54,349 bases of DNA from Nanobdellota archaeon. GTDB taxonomy: Archaea > Nanobdellota > Nanobdellia > Woesearchaeales > B3-WOES. Below, piece by piece: positions 47,701 to 54,349 of this stretch. A program made the translations under genes and the position numbers. Within the stretch, counting starts at the first letter, position 1. Each line of letters begins with the position of its first letter. The notes beneath the pieces were generated by a model. The model was not told the origin of the DNA. It saw only the letters and a list, made by a program, of their open reading frames with translations, and did not search any database. The stretch is from positions 1 to 54,349 of the forward strand of contig JAGLZG010000182.1 of NCBI GenBank assembly GCA_023131705.1, given 5' to 3'.

Positions 47701-49142
47701 CCCTTACTTTCCATTGCAATTTTCAAGGCAGCGTCCCAAACAGACATAGAGCCATCCAAATAAATATTACACTCTATATTATTTGTTGTGCAGAAATTCG
47801 CCCAAGTTGTAAATGAAGTTAAATCTATTGTATATTCCCCACCATAAGATGTGTTTGTTAAGACATCATAAACTGCCCAAGCAGGATTATTTGAAGGTTT
47901 TGTGTAAAGGTTTGAATTTACTCCAATATCTGTAGAAACAAAATTACCTCTATCTACCAATGAAGTAATATTTGGTAAACTTCCACTTAGTTGATTTGTG
48001 GCAAGTGCTTGAATACCTACAAGTGATACACAAGGATAAGAATAACTATCATAGATAATCTCACTAAATCCTTCTAACTTTACATCATCCCTTTGTCTAT
48101 TATTTGTATTATCTGCTGTTTGTCTTGTCAATTTAATTTTATATTTTCCTGCATCCAATCCTTCTTTTTCTTCACTATATCTAAGAGCAGATGCTTGAGC
48201 GGCGGAATAAGAAGCTGTTTTCCAATTTACATAAGCATCCCAGCCAGTTCCATTCCATTTAGCATATTCTAATTTAATCTTTACTGTTCGACTATCCAAT
48301 CCACCATCATCATTTGAATAAAAAAGACCATAAAGAAACAGGAAATTAACCTTCAATCCCTCTACTACATTACCTGTAGTTTCTACATATATAGGTGTGT
48401 TGTGTGTAAGTAAACTACCAGATGTATGTGCTGTTTCATTCTTATTCATATATGGAATTGTAGTTTGGTTATTTACACCAAGTCTTGTTGAAAGTGTAAT
48501 ATCGTGATAGTTTGTAGAAGGTTGATTATTTATTTTTATAGCAGAGATTGAACTTACCTGATGTCCAGTAAGAGCAACTTCCATATTCAAATATTGATTT
48601 TGACCATTTAGTAATGTGGAAACAGCAATTACATTTCCACCAACTCTCCTTTTACCATACAAAACAGGAATAGAATTACCTTGCTTTACTATAGACTGAA
48701 TTCCTTGCCAACCATAAGTTTGCTCAGACATATCTTCAAGTAAGTCTATTTTCGGAATAGGAAAAATAGTATTTATAAGCATTGTTCCAGCAAGCATTAT
48801 TCCTGTTGATATCAAAGCTCCTGTTGTAGTTGTTAAAGCATATCCTAATAAAGGAGGAATAACAACAGCGGCAATTAAAACTGCTATAGAAGCGATTGCT
48901 CTTAGTATATCCTTACCATCTCCACCTTCAATAATAGGAACAATAATTATTTCTGATTCATAAGGAATTAAGAGATTATATTCTTCTTCACTAATAACAT
49001 TTCCATTTAAGGATACAATTACATCTTTATCATCTTCATTCAAAAAATCATTAACTTTTGCAAAAGGAAAATAAGGTCTGGTCTCAACCATACAATGGTT
49101 TGAAATTGGATTTATTACATGAGTGATTTTTACATCTACCAT
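44790..49142 (-). CDS. Central tail tip protein, gpJ-like, with N-terminal gpI-like domain
   Basis: A 1450-aa protein. Residues about 1-75 form a beta-grasp-like domain (VSLNGNVISEEEYNLLIPYE, ending IIIVPIIEGG), followed by a hydrophobic helix pair (about 80-130), which together look like lambda gpI. From about 140, SEQTYGWQGIQSIVKQGNSI and VLYGKRRVGGNVIAVS start the gpJ-like hub. FN3-type repeats lie around 830-1040. The C-terminus holds a coiled region and a beta domain for fibre docking. It forms the tail tip hub and touches the receptor. Confidence 0.85.
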   Translation of the reverse strand: MVDVKITHVINPISNHCMVETRPYFPFAKVNDFLNEDDKDVIVSLNGNVISEEEYNLLIPYESEIIIVPIIEGGDGKDILRAIASIAVLIAAVVIPPLLGYALTTTTGALISTGIMLAGTMLINTIFPIPKIDLLEDMSEQTYGWQGIQSIVKQGNSIPVLYGKRRVGGNVIAVSTLLNGQNQYLNMEVALTGHQVSSISAIKINNQPSTNYHDITLSTRLGVNNQTTIPYMNKNETAHTSGSLLTHNTPIYVETTGNVVEGLKVNFLFLYGLFYSNDDGGLDSRTVKIKLEYAKWNGTGWDAYVNWKTASYSAAQASALRYSEEKEGLDAGKYKIKLTRQTADNTNNRQRDDVKLEGFSEIIYDSYSYPCVSLVGIQALATNQLSGSLPNITSLVDRGNFVSTDIGVNSNLYTKPSNNPAWAVYDVLTNTSYGGEYTIDLTSFTTWANFCTTNNIECNIYLDGSMSVWDAALKIAMESKGILKIEGTKITVTIDQVTSAVQLFNVSNIIEDSFKEHFLPLKGRANCAEITFWNEDHDYQREQFMVYLSSWDTETEIKKSITLYSITDYTAATKHAQYMLNYNKYLTRAGEFDADIDAIACTVGDVVKLQHDVPQWGDGGRIVSATITQVVLDKELTFEDTKEYKIVWRLQDDTQIEKTWTQSGTDTTDTILLTIAAGDVPSKYDIYAVGLSSLPYKLVRIMEIDRQDDLRRHISWIEYNASIYTDIPSFPALPAPSYDLVAHDLTVEQGTQVSPSGDKDVFKLFWRGGEDVSRWKIYYKIHSDEGFGLEEFGETNYGSPDVYDAWHYYGYTRTTALDVIFDSVFGGKYTFAVCGVAVYGEESPDEASQVSIITKSSLQKPFFPLGALISNTFDTKLHIWWTKALCSAISHYEVTYTEGTTKTVSVETNEFIINQPSQRDYSFSIVVVDKWGQSSETIIGAANNPFPSTPSAPTLTPHFSKIAVKWNLVSDNDIIGYYVYTGVATADTKVAFIQGDSYTFECESGDTYYVAISAVDPFGEGNKSPEIVTTALSVQAKDYNLDIPLMSGIDWSTSSGLTWTTGNLVYKNTVYSISSGNTGLKYIWWDKNDTPTTFHYSDTRPTIGADIWLMAYYDVVNDKVYPATQNKIQHAGLLQASTITADLIGANEIIANEANIKDAIIKNAKIESLDGDKIIANTIIADKFVSTLYGDLNQAMSYVKTVLSGGDEYEHDLTDTDMSNGSGTNIDADTHGDYGVSTRIITATKWDDGGAVWDTGTWDKPIGSSGNWTSASMDLGASKTLQMALRYTMIEDLASVTGLTISAQYSTDNTNWGTNKPNLNDNNWETLTQRQITGDIYKSMGALFTFRYFKLKIALTTSDTSKRIILHTLTYLGNVVNLFGHLVNQTIASGGTTFTLSGFNDIPAITVTPVGSTVLVPLITAQSSSSMTIKLYNLAGNFVGGTCNITIIGV

Positions 49143-49522
49143 TTATAAAACCCCATTATCTTTCTTTTCCAATAAGAGTCTTTAACATTACTTAAAATTA
49201 CTCCAACCTTTTTAAGACAATGCAAAAATTGATTATTTTCAACATAAAAACCTATATGGTTTATATAAAGAGGATGATTACGAATAAACAAAGCACAAGG
49301 CACTTCTGGTTTCTCTATTCTTTTCCATTCTCCTTTACTTAAATTAATCACTTTATTTATATCCTCTCCCTTAAGAGCATCTATGTTTTTATGTCCATAA
49401 GAAGGAATTTCTATGTCAAAAAATTTTGAATACATAAATCTCACTAAACCATAACAATCAAATCCCTTTATATCATTCCCACCTTTTTTAAAAGGAATAC
49501 CTATTATATCATCATAAATCAT
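49136..49522 (-). CDS. NlpC/P60 tail tip peptidase (gpK-like)
   Basis: A 128-aa protein. The catalytic Cys is in GFDCYGLVRF and the His in NHIGFYVENNQFLH, the NlpC/P60 pattern. It is shorter than lambda gpK and lacks its JAB domain. It would cut peptidoglycan during DNA entry. Overlaps with both neighbours. Confidence 0.82.
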   Translation of the reverse strand: MIYDDIIGIPFKKGGNDIKGFDCYGLVRFMYSKFFDIEIPSYGHKNIDALKGEDINKVINLSKGEWKRIEKPEVPCALFIRNHPLYINHIGFYVENNQFLHCLKKVGVILSNVKDSYWKRKIMGFYKW

Positions 49523-50124
49523 TTGTAAATTCCACCTATTGGGATTGCTGGAAATCCACCAAACCTTAATTCATTCCCTTTAGATTGACAATCTGTCAAT
49601 GTATGGTCACAAGTTACAGCTACTCCTGCATACCCACATCTTGTTCCCTTAAATTTAAACCTACAAAAATTTTTAATAAACTTCTGGGATGGAAATCCTA
49701 ATAAAAAGGGATTCAATAAAGACAAAGTAATATAAACCCACATATTGTCTGTGTCAACCTTTGTAATTATAAAAGTTTCCTCAATTTCTGGGTCTGCAAG
49801 GTCAAGATGTTCAGAATGAACTAATCTAAGAATAACAGTTGAGCCAACAGCTCCACCTGATTGTTCAGCATAAGACTGCATAAGTCTATTTACATTAGAT
49901 ATTTTTATTTGCACGGAAGGTATCTCACCTTTCGAGGTATCTGTTTTTGCATCAAGCTCAAAAGGAAATGCTATATAAGTATTCCCACCAGCCGTAGGCC
50001 AAACTATATCTTCATTGTTTTTACAAATCCTATAAGTTGGAGTAAATTGCAATTCTATAAGTATTATCCAAACATCACCACTTATCTTATTCTTCTCTAA
50101 TTTAGCTTCTGCTGATATACTCAT
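49519..50124 (-). CDS. Minor tail protein, gpL-like, with Fe-S Cys cluster
   Basis: 201 aa from ATG 50124, preceded by GGAGGAAGT and overlapping the upstream stop as ATGA. The C-terminal CRFKFKGTRCGY and TCDHTLTDC give four Cys in the spacing of the lambda gpL 4Fe-4S site. It assembles the tail tip between gpM and gpK/gpJ. The long beta N-terminal domain is typical. Confidence 0.8.
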   Translation of the reverse strand: MSISAEAKLEKNKISGDVWIILIELQFTPTYRICKNNEDIVWPTAGGNTYIAFPFELDAKTDTSKGEIPSVQIKISNVNRLMQSYAEQSGGAVGSTVILRLVHSEHLDLADPEIEETFIITKVDTDNMWVYITLSLLNPFLLGFPSQKFIKNFCRFKFKGTRCGYAGVAVTCDHTLTDCQSKGNELRFGGFPAIPIGGIYK

Positions 50125-50468
50125 ACTTCCTCCAGAACAAAAGAGCAATTTACAAAAGAAGATGTCATATAAGAAACATTTAAAATATCTTCTTTGAATC
50201 TAACTTCATAAATCACACTTGTGATAGGATGTGTCCAGTTAAATATTTCTGTTCCCCCCTTAGCATTTACTGTAAAAAAACTTAATAAGGTATTATAGTC
50301 TGTAGTAGACATATCATTATATTTTATTGTAAAGGTCTTTCTTGCTTTTGTCCACGCTGCTCTTGAAATCACATAACCATCTTCAGCAGGTGATTTAAGA
50401 GTCTTGAGTTTTGTGCTTTCATCAAGTGGAGCAAGACAAATTGCCGTTAGTGCAGGAAAATTCATCAT
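50121..50468 (-). CDS. Distal tail protein, gpM-like
   Basis: A 115-aa protein following the tape measure. AAWTKARKTFTIKYNDMSTT and FNWTHPITSVIYEVRF resemble the small distal tail family (lambda gpM), with its 'F.W.hP.....y.Vrf' strand. It begins the tail tip. Confidence 0.75.
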   Translation of the reverse strand: MMNFPALTAICLAPLDESTKLKTLKSPAEDGYVISRAAWTKARKTFTIKYNDMSTTDYNTLLSFFTVNAKGGTEIFNWTHPITSVIYEVRFKEDILNVSYMTSSFVNCSFVLEEV

Positions 50469-53400
50469 ACACTCCTTATTGCATTTCTAAAAGAAGGTTG
50501 TGAACCTAAAGCATCTAAGACAACATCGATAACCCATTTTCTACCATCAAACCGCATTGCTCCTTGTTTAGCACTTACTGGTTGAGTTTTATTTATTACA
50601 TTTATTTGAACATCAGGTTTTGTTTCTTTTCCAACAGGTGTTATTTGAACATGTTCTGTTCCTGCCTCACCAGCTATCATAGGAGTAATACCCTTTGTGT
50701 AAAAATCTGCTCCTTCAGCAAGATGAGGAATACCTTCAAAATGAGGCGTAAATCCTCCAATAGATGTAGAAGCAGAAGAAGTGGTCGTTCCACCTCCCAT
50801 ACCTATTACATTTCCTAAGGCAGTCATTAATGTTCCCCCAATTTTTGCCCCAAGAGCCTGTGCCATAGCATTACGAACAGTGGTTAAGAAATTTAATACA
50901 TAATCTTTAAGATTTTTCAATTTTCCAGAAACAGCATCTACAAAATACTTTCCAAAAGCATCTTGCATATTTTTACATGCTTGTTCCCACATATTTTCCA
51001 TAAGTGTTGTTGTTTTCTTTGTTTTATTCTTTACACTCTCTACATATTCCTCTTTCTTTCTTCTTACCCATTCTGCAATCAAAATTTCTGAAACACCTAA
51101 CTTTCTATACCCTTCTACCTGTTTTGCTAACTGCCATTTTAGATGTTCAAATCCACCATCTCTCATCCTGATAATCTCACCCTGAATTTTTTCTTCAGCA
51201 GCTATTCGTTTTTTGGCAAAATCTGCTTCTGCTTTTAATCTCTTCTTTATTCTATCTATAGCCGCCTTAGCATGTTTTTCTTCCCAAGGCATTATGATAA
51301 ACTCTTCCTTCATATCCCTAATAGAAGCTTCATGAGCTTTTATCTCTAATGCTGTTTCTGCAAGTCTATTTATAATTCTAGCTCTCATATCAATAGCTTC
51401 TTTAGGAATCTGTGCAAGGGATTTAATTAACTTACGCCTTTCCTCTTCTATAGTATGAATTATAGCGATTGTTTCAGACTTAACATAAGGAATTAGTTGA
51501 ACCGCTAAACTCAAGTCGCCGCTCTTAATAGCCTTTTCATATAAAGACCTCATGTTAGTTTTTAAACTACTTATCTCATCGGCAAGCCCAGTTGTAAGTC
51601 CCTTCATTTCAGCCTGAATACCTTTAAGATGTGTTTGAAAATCTTTCCAGCTCTTTTCATCAGCTAAGTCTAAATCACCTAATACTCCTTTCGTAAGAGA
51701 AGAACCTAGTTTTGATATCATAGGACTAACTTTCTTAATAAGTATATCTAATTCATCTATAGCATCCTTAAATGAATCTTTAAGCCAGCCACCTAATTTT
51801 TTAGATGCCTTAGAAGGTTGAAAACCAGGATACATTTCAAAAAAACTCTTATCTTTTGCAGGACTTATCTTATTTTTAAACTTTATTACTGCTTGTGCCC
51901 ATTTAGGCATGTGTTTTTCATAACTTTCCTTAAATTTATTATTCAAATCATCTATTCCATCTTTTACTTCTTCAATATTCTTTGCAACTACCAACGCCGC
52001 CCATGCAACTAATAAAAAAGTTGTTATCATAAGAACCATTGTAATTCTTGCAAACATAGTAGCAGTTCTTAAAGCAATAATTGCTTTAACTTCCTCTTCT
52101 GTAGCCTTAGCTGCTATTCTTCCAGCTCCTGCAAGACCTATAAGAGCTCCAGATAACATAATAACAGGTCTAAAGGCACTCATAGTCATACCTATAACAA
52201 CCCCAAAAATCGACTTAATACCCCATAAAGCCATTGTAAATGCGAGAGCCTTAGCTATTAAACCTCCAAATTCTTTCACGCCACTTGGTATACCTCTAAT
52301 AGCTACACCCAAATATAAAATAGTTTTATACATCTTCATGGTTAAACCTGTCACTTTTTGTAACAACTCACAAAAACTAATCATATTTACTGATAATGCT
52401 TTCTGAAACTTTTCACCAGCCATAGTTTCGTTAACTTGTTTAAAAGCTCTATTAACAGCAACAGCAAAGATGTTTGATGTATCCGCAGCGTTTTTCTGGA
52501 GGAAACCCAGGTCTCTGGCAATAGGAACTGCTTTTATTATAAGTTTCTGAATAGAAATAAGATATTTTTGCCAACCAACAGTATAGGCATATGTAGGAGA
52601 CGCTTTCGCCAACTCTACATAAAGCCCTTTCATTTTATTTCCAATAACTTCAACAACCTCAAAGAAAGCCTTTTTACCTCTTTCACCTCCAGCAACTATA
52701 TCTTTAACAACATGTTCACTAAATTGTGCACCAGACTTAGCTAATCTATCTATAATCTTTATAAGGATATTACCAACTCTTTTCGACCCTTCATGTAAAG
52801 ACTGAATCTCTTGTCTTATCTGTCTTCCTGCATTTCCTGTGGTAGTAGCAATTATGTTAATAAAATCTAAGAAACGAACAAAATTCTTCATATGTTGAGG
52901 TTCAACTATTATACCCCACTGAGCCGCTTCATCAATACCCTGACCTAATTCGGCAACCGTGGAAATCGCCCCAACACAAGCTTCTCTAAAAGCCAACATA
53001 TTAGCATGGGCTTTAGTAAAGGCATCACTAAAATCAACAGCATTAGAACCAAACAACGTCGCAGAAACAGCCATCCTTGCTTGGATTTCTACAAACTCAC
53101 CACTCAACGTAATAGCTTCTTTCATACTTTCTACAAACTTTCCTAACGCATTCTCAATTGCGTTAACCCCTCGATAGATAAAAGTAAATCCAAGACCTAC
53201 TTCTCCAAACCTCTTCCACCAGCTTTGAAGTAAGTCTCCCCCTTCTCTCATTCCTCTGTTCATTTGTTTAGTCTTACTGATATTACTTTTAGCCATTGTG
53301 TTAAAGGTTCTTCTTACTTTCTTAATACCAGATGTCATCTTATTAGTAGTACCTTTCCAAAGAGTCTTAATCTTATTACACATTCCTTTCCAGATTCGGG

Positions 53401-53683
53401 TAGATTGAGTAGTTTCTCTTTTCATAGCACTTCTTATAAGTCCAGAATGCATCATGTCTTTTCCTATAAGTCCTCTCGTAGCTTTTCTAACTCTTGTTGT
53501 AAAACCTTTTATAGCCCGCTCTGTATTAGCAAGGTCTCTTTTAATACGAGCTTTATCAGAACCTATAGTCGTAGATTTTTGCAGAGTTTTTTGTAGCTCC
53601 CTACTTTTATGGGCAAGTGTATTCAGAGCCTTCATTGGCTGAGATATGTCTATATAATATTCATCTCTTAATTCTCTTCCCAC
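50465..53683 (-). CDS. Tape measure protein
   Basis: A 1072-aa protein, GTG start overlapping the end of the frameshifted chaperone. Long helical, Lys/Arg-rich N-terminus (QPMKALNTLAHKSRELQKTL). Central hydrophobic segments around residues 460-570 (FTMALWGIKSIFGVVIGMTM, MLITTFLLVAWAALVVA-like) are possible membrane-insertion parts. Coiled-coil follows, and a Gly/Ser-rich C-terminus (GMGGGTTTSSASTSIGG). Length sets tail length, roughly 160 nm by the usual ~0.15 nm per residue. Essential late gene. Confidence 0.92.
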   Translation of the reverse strand: MGRELRDEYYIDISQPMKALNTLAHKSRELQKTLQKSTTIGSDKARIKRDLANTERAIKGFTTRVRKATRGLIGKDMMHSGLIRSAMKRETTQSTRIWKGMCNKIKTLWKGTTNKMTSGIKKVRRTFNTMAKSNISKTKQMNRGMREGGDLLQSWWKRFGEVGLGFTFIYRGVNAIENALGKFVESMKEAITLSGEFVEIQARMAVSATLFGSNAVDFSDAFTKAHANMLAFREACVGAISTVAELGQGIDEAAQWGIIVEPQHMKNFVRFLDFINIIATTTGNAGRQIRQEIQSLHEGSKRVGNILIKIIDRLAKSGAQFSEHVVKDIVAGGERGKKAFFEVVEVIGNKMKGLYVELAKASPTYAYTVGWQKYLISIQKLIIKAVPIARDLGFLQKNAADTSNIFAVAVNRAFKQVNETMAGEKFQKALSVNMISFCELLQKVTGLTMKMYKTILYLGVAIRGIPSGVKEFGGLIAKALAFTMALWGIKSIFGVVIGMTMSAFRPVIMLSGALIGLAGAGRIAAKATEEEVKAIIALRTATMFARITMVLMITTFLLVAWAALVVAKNIEEVKDGIDDLNNKFKESYEKHMPKWAQAVIKFKNKISPAKDKSFFEMYPGFQPSKASKKLGGWLKDSFKDAIDELDILIKKVSPMISKLGSSLTKGVLGDLDLADEKSWKDFQTHLKGIQAEMKGLTTGLADEISSLKTNMRSLYEKAIKSGDLSLAVQLIPYVKSETIAIIHTIEEERRKLIKSLAQIPKEAIDMRARIINRLAETALEIKAHEASIRDMKEEFIIMPWEEKHAKAAIDRIKKRLKAEADFAKKRIAAEEKIQGEIIRMRDGGFEHLKWQLAKQVEGYRKLGVSEILIAEWVRRKKEEYVESVKNKTKKTTTLMENMWEQACKNMQDAFGKYFVDAVSGKLKNLKDYVLNFLTTVRNAMAQALGAKIGGTLMTALGNVIGMGGGTTTSSASTSIGGFTPHFEGIPHLAEGADFYTKGITPMIAGEAGTEHVQITPVGKETKPDVQINVINKTQPVSAKQGAMRFDGRKWVIDVVLDALGSQPSFRNAIRSV

Positions 53684-53930
53684 CTTCTATAAACTCCTCA
53701 AAACGTTTTCTTTCGTTTTCATAGAAACCCTCTGTATAACCACCGTGAATTTTCATCAGTTGCTCTAAATGATTAGAAGCCTTCCTATCCCCATTGAAAG
53801 CTGCATTCATAAAACTTGCATCTACAGCCCTTTGTCTCATAGCCTCGTTGAAAAAAATATTAAGCCTACTTTCACCAAACTCTAAAACCTCTGTCAGCGG
53901 AATATGTAGAATATGAGCTATCGTCCCCGC
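53661..53930 (-). CDS. Frameshift extension of tail chaperone (gpGT-like T part)
   Basis: An open frame in the -1 phase relative to the 53918-54193 gene. It has no own good start, begins at the slippery G-AAA-AAG (53930-53936) and reads 89 residues to a TGA that overlaps the tape measure start. Contains IFFNEAMRQRAVDASFMNAA and YENERKRFEEFIEGG, typical of the T extension in tail assembly chaperones. The fusion GT product would bind the tape measure. Confidence 0.75.
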   Translation of the reverse strand, partial: AGTIAHILHIPLTEVLEFGESRLNIFFNEAMRQRAVDASFMNAAFNGDRKASNHLEQLMKIHGGYTEGFYENERKRFEEFIEGGKRIKR

Positions 53931-54193
53931 TTTTTCGAGTCGTCTAACAGAGGTGTTTGAAAATTTTTGGGTATTAAGTTTTCATGTAAAAAATCATATA
54001 TTTTCAAAAGTGCGGCAGACCCATAATCCGCAAGGTCTTCAACAGGACATCCAATAATCTTGGAAACTAAAAGGTCATTAGATTCTTCATCATCAAAATC
54101 CTTTGGAAAATCCTTTACAACATACTCCTTCCCTTTAATAACAATCTTCACACCCGTGCTTTTCAGATATTCATCGATGTCCAATGTCTTCAT
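53918..54193 (-). CDS. Tail assembly chaperone (gpG-like)
   Basis: A 91-aa protein, MKTLDIDEYLKSTGVKIVIK, helical with an acidic centre (KDFDDEESNDLLVSKI). It sits directly before the tape measure, as gpG does. The last codons contain the run TCG AAA AAG CGG, a probable -1 slip site. Starts in an ATGA overlap with the tube-like gene. Confidence 0.75.
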   Translation of the reverse strand: MKTLDIDEYLKSTGVKIVIKGKEYVVKDFPKDFDDEESNDLLVSKIIGCPVEDLADYGSAALLKIYDFLHENLIPKNFQTPLLDDSKKRGR

Positions 54194-54349
54194 AAAACCT
54201 CCTTAATAGATATTACTTTACCATTAAAATCTTTACCAAAAACAAACTTTACCTTGAAAGGACTTTGACTCAACTTTCCAAACTCGGTGTCAAAATCCAA
54301 TAACAACTTACAATGCCAAAGTTTAATAGACATCTTCGGGCAAACAATG
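54190..54349 (-). CDS. Tail tube-like protein, C-terminal part (continues at 1)
   Basis: About 53 codons, with KMSIKLWHCKLLLDFDTEFG in the middle, ending TGA in an ATGA overlap with the tail chaperone gene. The frame joins exactly with 1-242. It is the C-terminal part of the tube-like protein described there. Confidence 0.65.
   Translation of the reverse strand, partial: IVCPKMSIKLWHCKLLLDFDTEFGKLSQSPFKVKFVFGKDFNGKVISIKEVL

Noticed and set aside
53264..53642. Overlapping plus-strand frames opposite the tape measure N-terminus
   Set aside because: They arise from the regular Lys/Arg-rich codons of the tape measure on the other strand.

Overview
The window is a complete or nearly complete genome of a tailed bacteriophage (Caudoviricetes, siphovirus type). 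It is AT-rich, about one third G+C by eye, and densely packed with short genes that almost all have a strong AGGAGG-type ribosome binding site. The two ends of the window join in frame: the minus-strand gene cut off at position 1 continues without a stop from position 54349 and ends in an ATGA overlap with the next tail gene. The sequence is therefore best read as a circular map of about 54.3 kb. No integrase, excisionase or CI-type repressor was recognised, so a virulent lifestyle is likely. A class III (oxygen-sensitive) ribonucleotide reductase implies a host that grows anaerobically. The host cannot be named from sequence alone.

There are three transcription domains. (1) A late leftward operon runs from 8718 down through 1, across the junction to 54349, and on to 40708. 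It encodes small and large terminase, portal, XkdF-type protease, scaffold, decoration, major capsid, connectors, tail completion, tail terminator and two tube-like proteins. Tail chaperones follow with a probable -1 frameshift, then the tape measure and a lambda-like M-L-K-(I)J tail tip, tail-fibre proteins, and several small or membrane proteins. (2) A second leftward operon runs from 17584 to 8870. It holds two ribbon-helix-helix proteins, a HAD nucleotidase, a lysis cluster (3-TM holin, other membrane proteins, membrane-anchored transglycosylase, lipoprotein), dCTP deaminase and NrdD. (3) A rightward region runs from 19321 to 40673, with many small accessory genes first and replication and recombination genes last.

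The divergent region 17585-19320 plus 19736-20183 is non-coding. It is rich in operator-like dyads (TGTTAG-N6-CTAACA), direct repeats, a TTAGTCAT motif, and an almost pure A/T core flanked by 15-bp inverted arms. It is the best candidate for the replication origin and early control region.

The most striking content is at 23271-28693. It holds a probable ubiquitin-like protein, a possible E2-like protein, a ThiF/E1-like adenylating enzyme, a JAMM metalloprotease with an intact active-site motif, and a ParB-fold protein. This arrangement recalls the PRTRC cassettes of plasmids and the E1-E2-Ubl-JAB conjugation systems of bacteria. Three paralogues of an unrecognised domain ending in a WSG-x-hydrophobic signature surround it. 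Other notable items are a uracil-DNA glycosylase fused to a family A DNA polymerase, a ParB-DNA methyltransferase fusion, a sigma-like factor, a superinfection immunity protein, an ArdC-like protein, a dispersed hairpin family with a 5-nt loop at module boundaries, and a strand-biased TGTCGGGG octamer.
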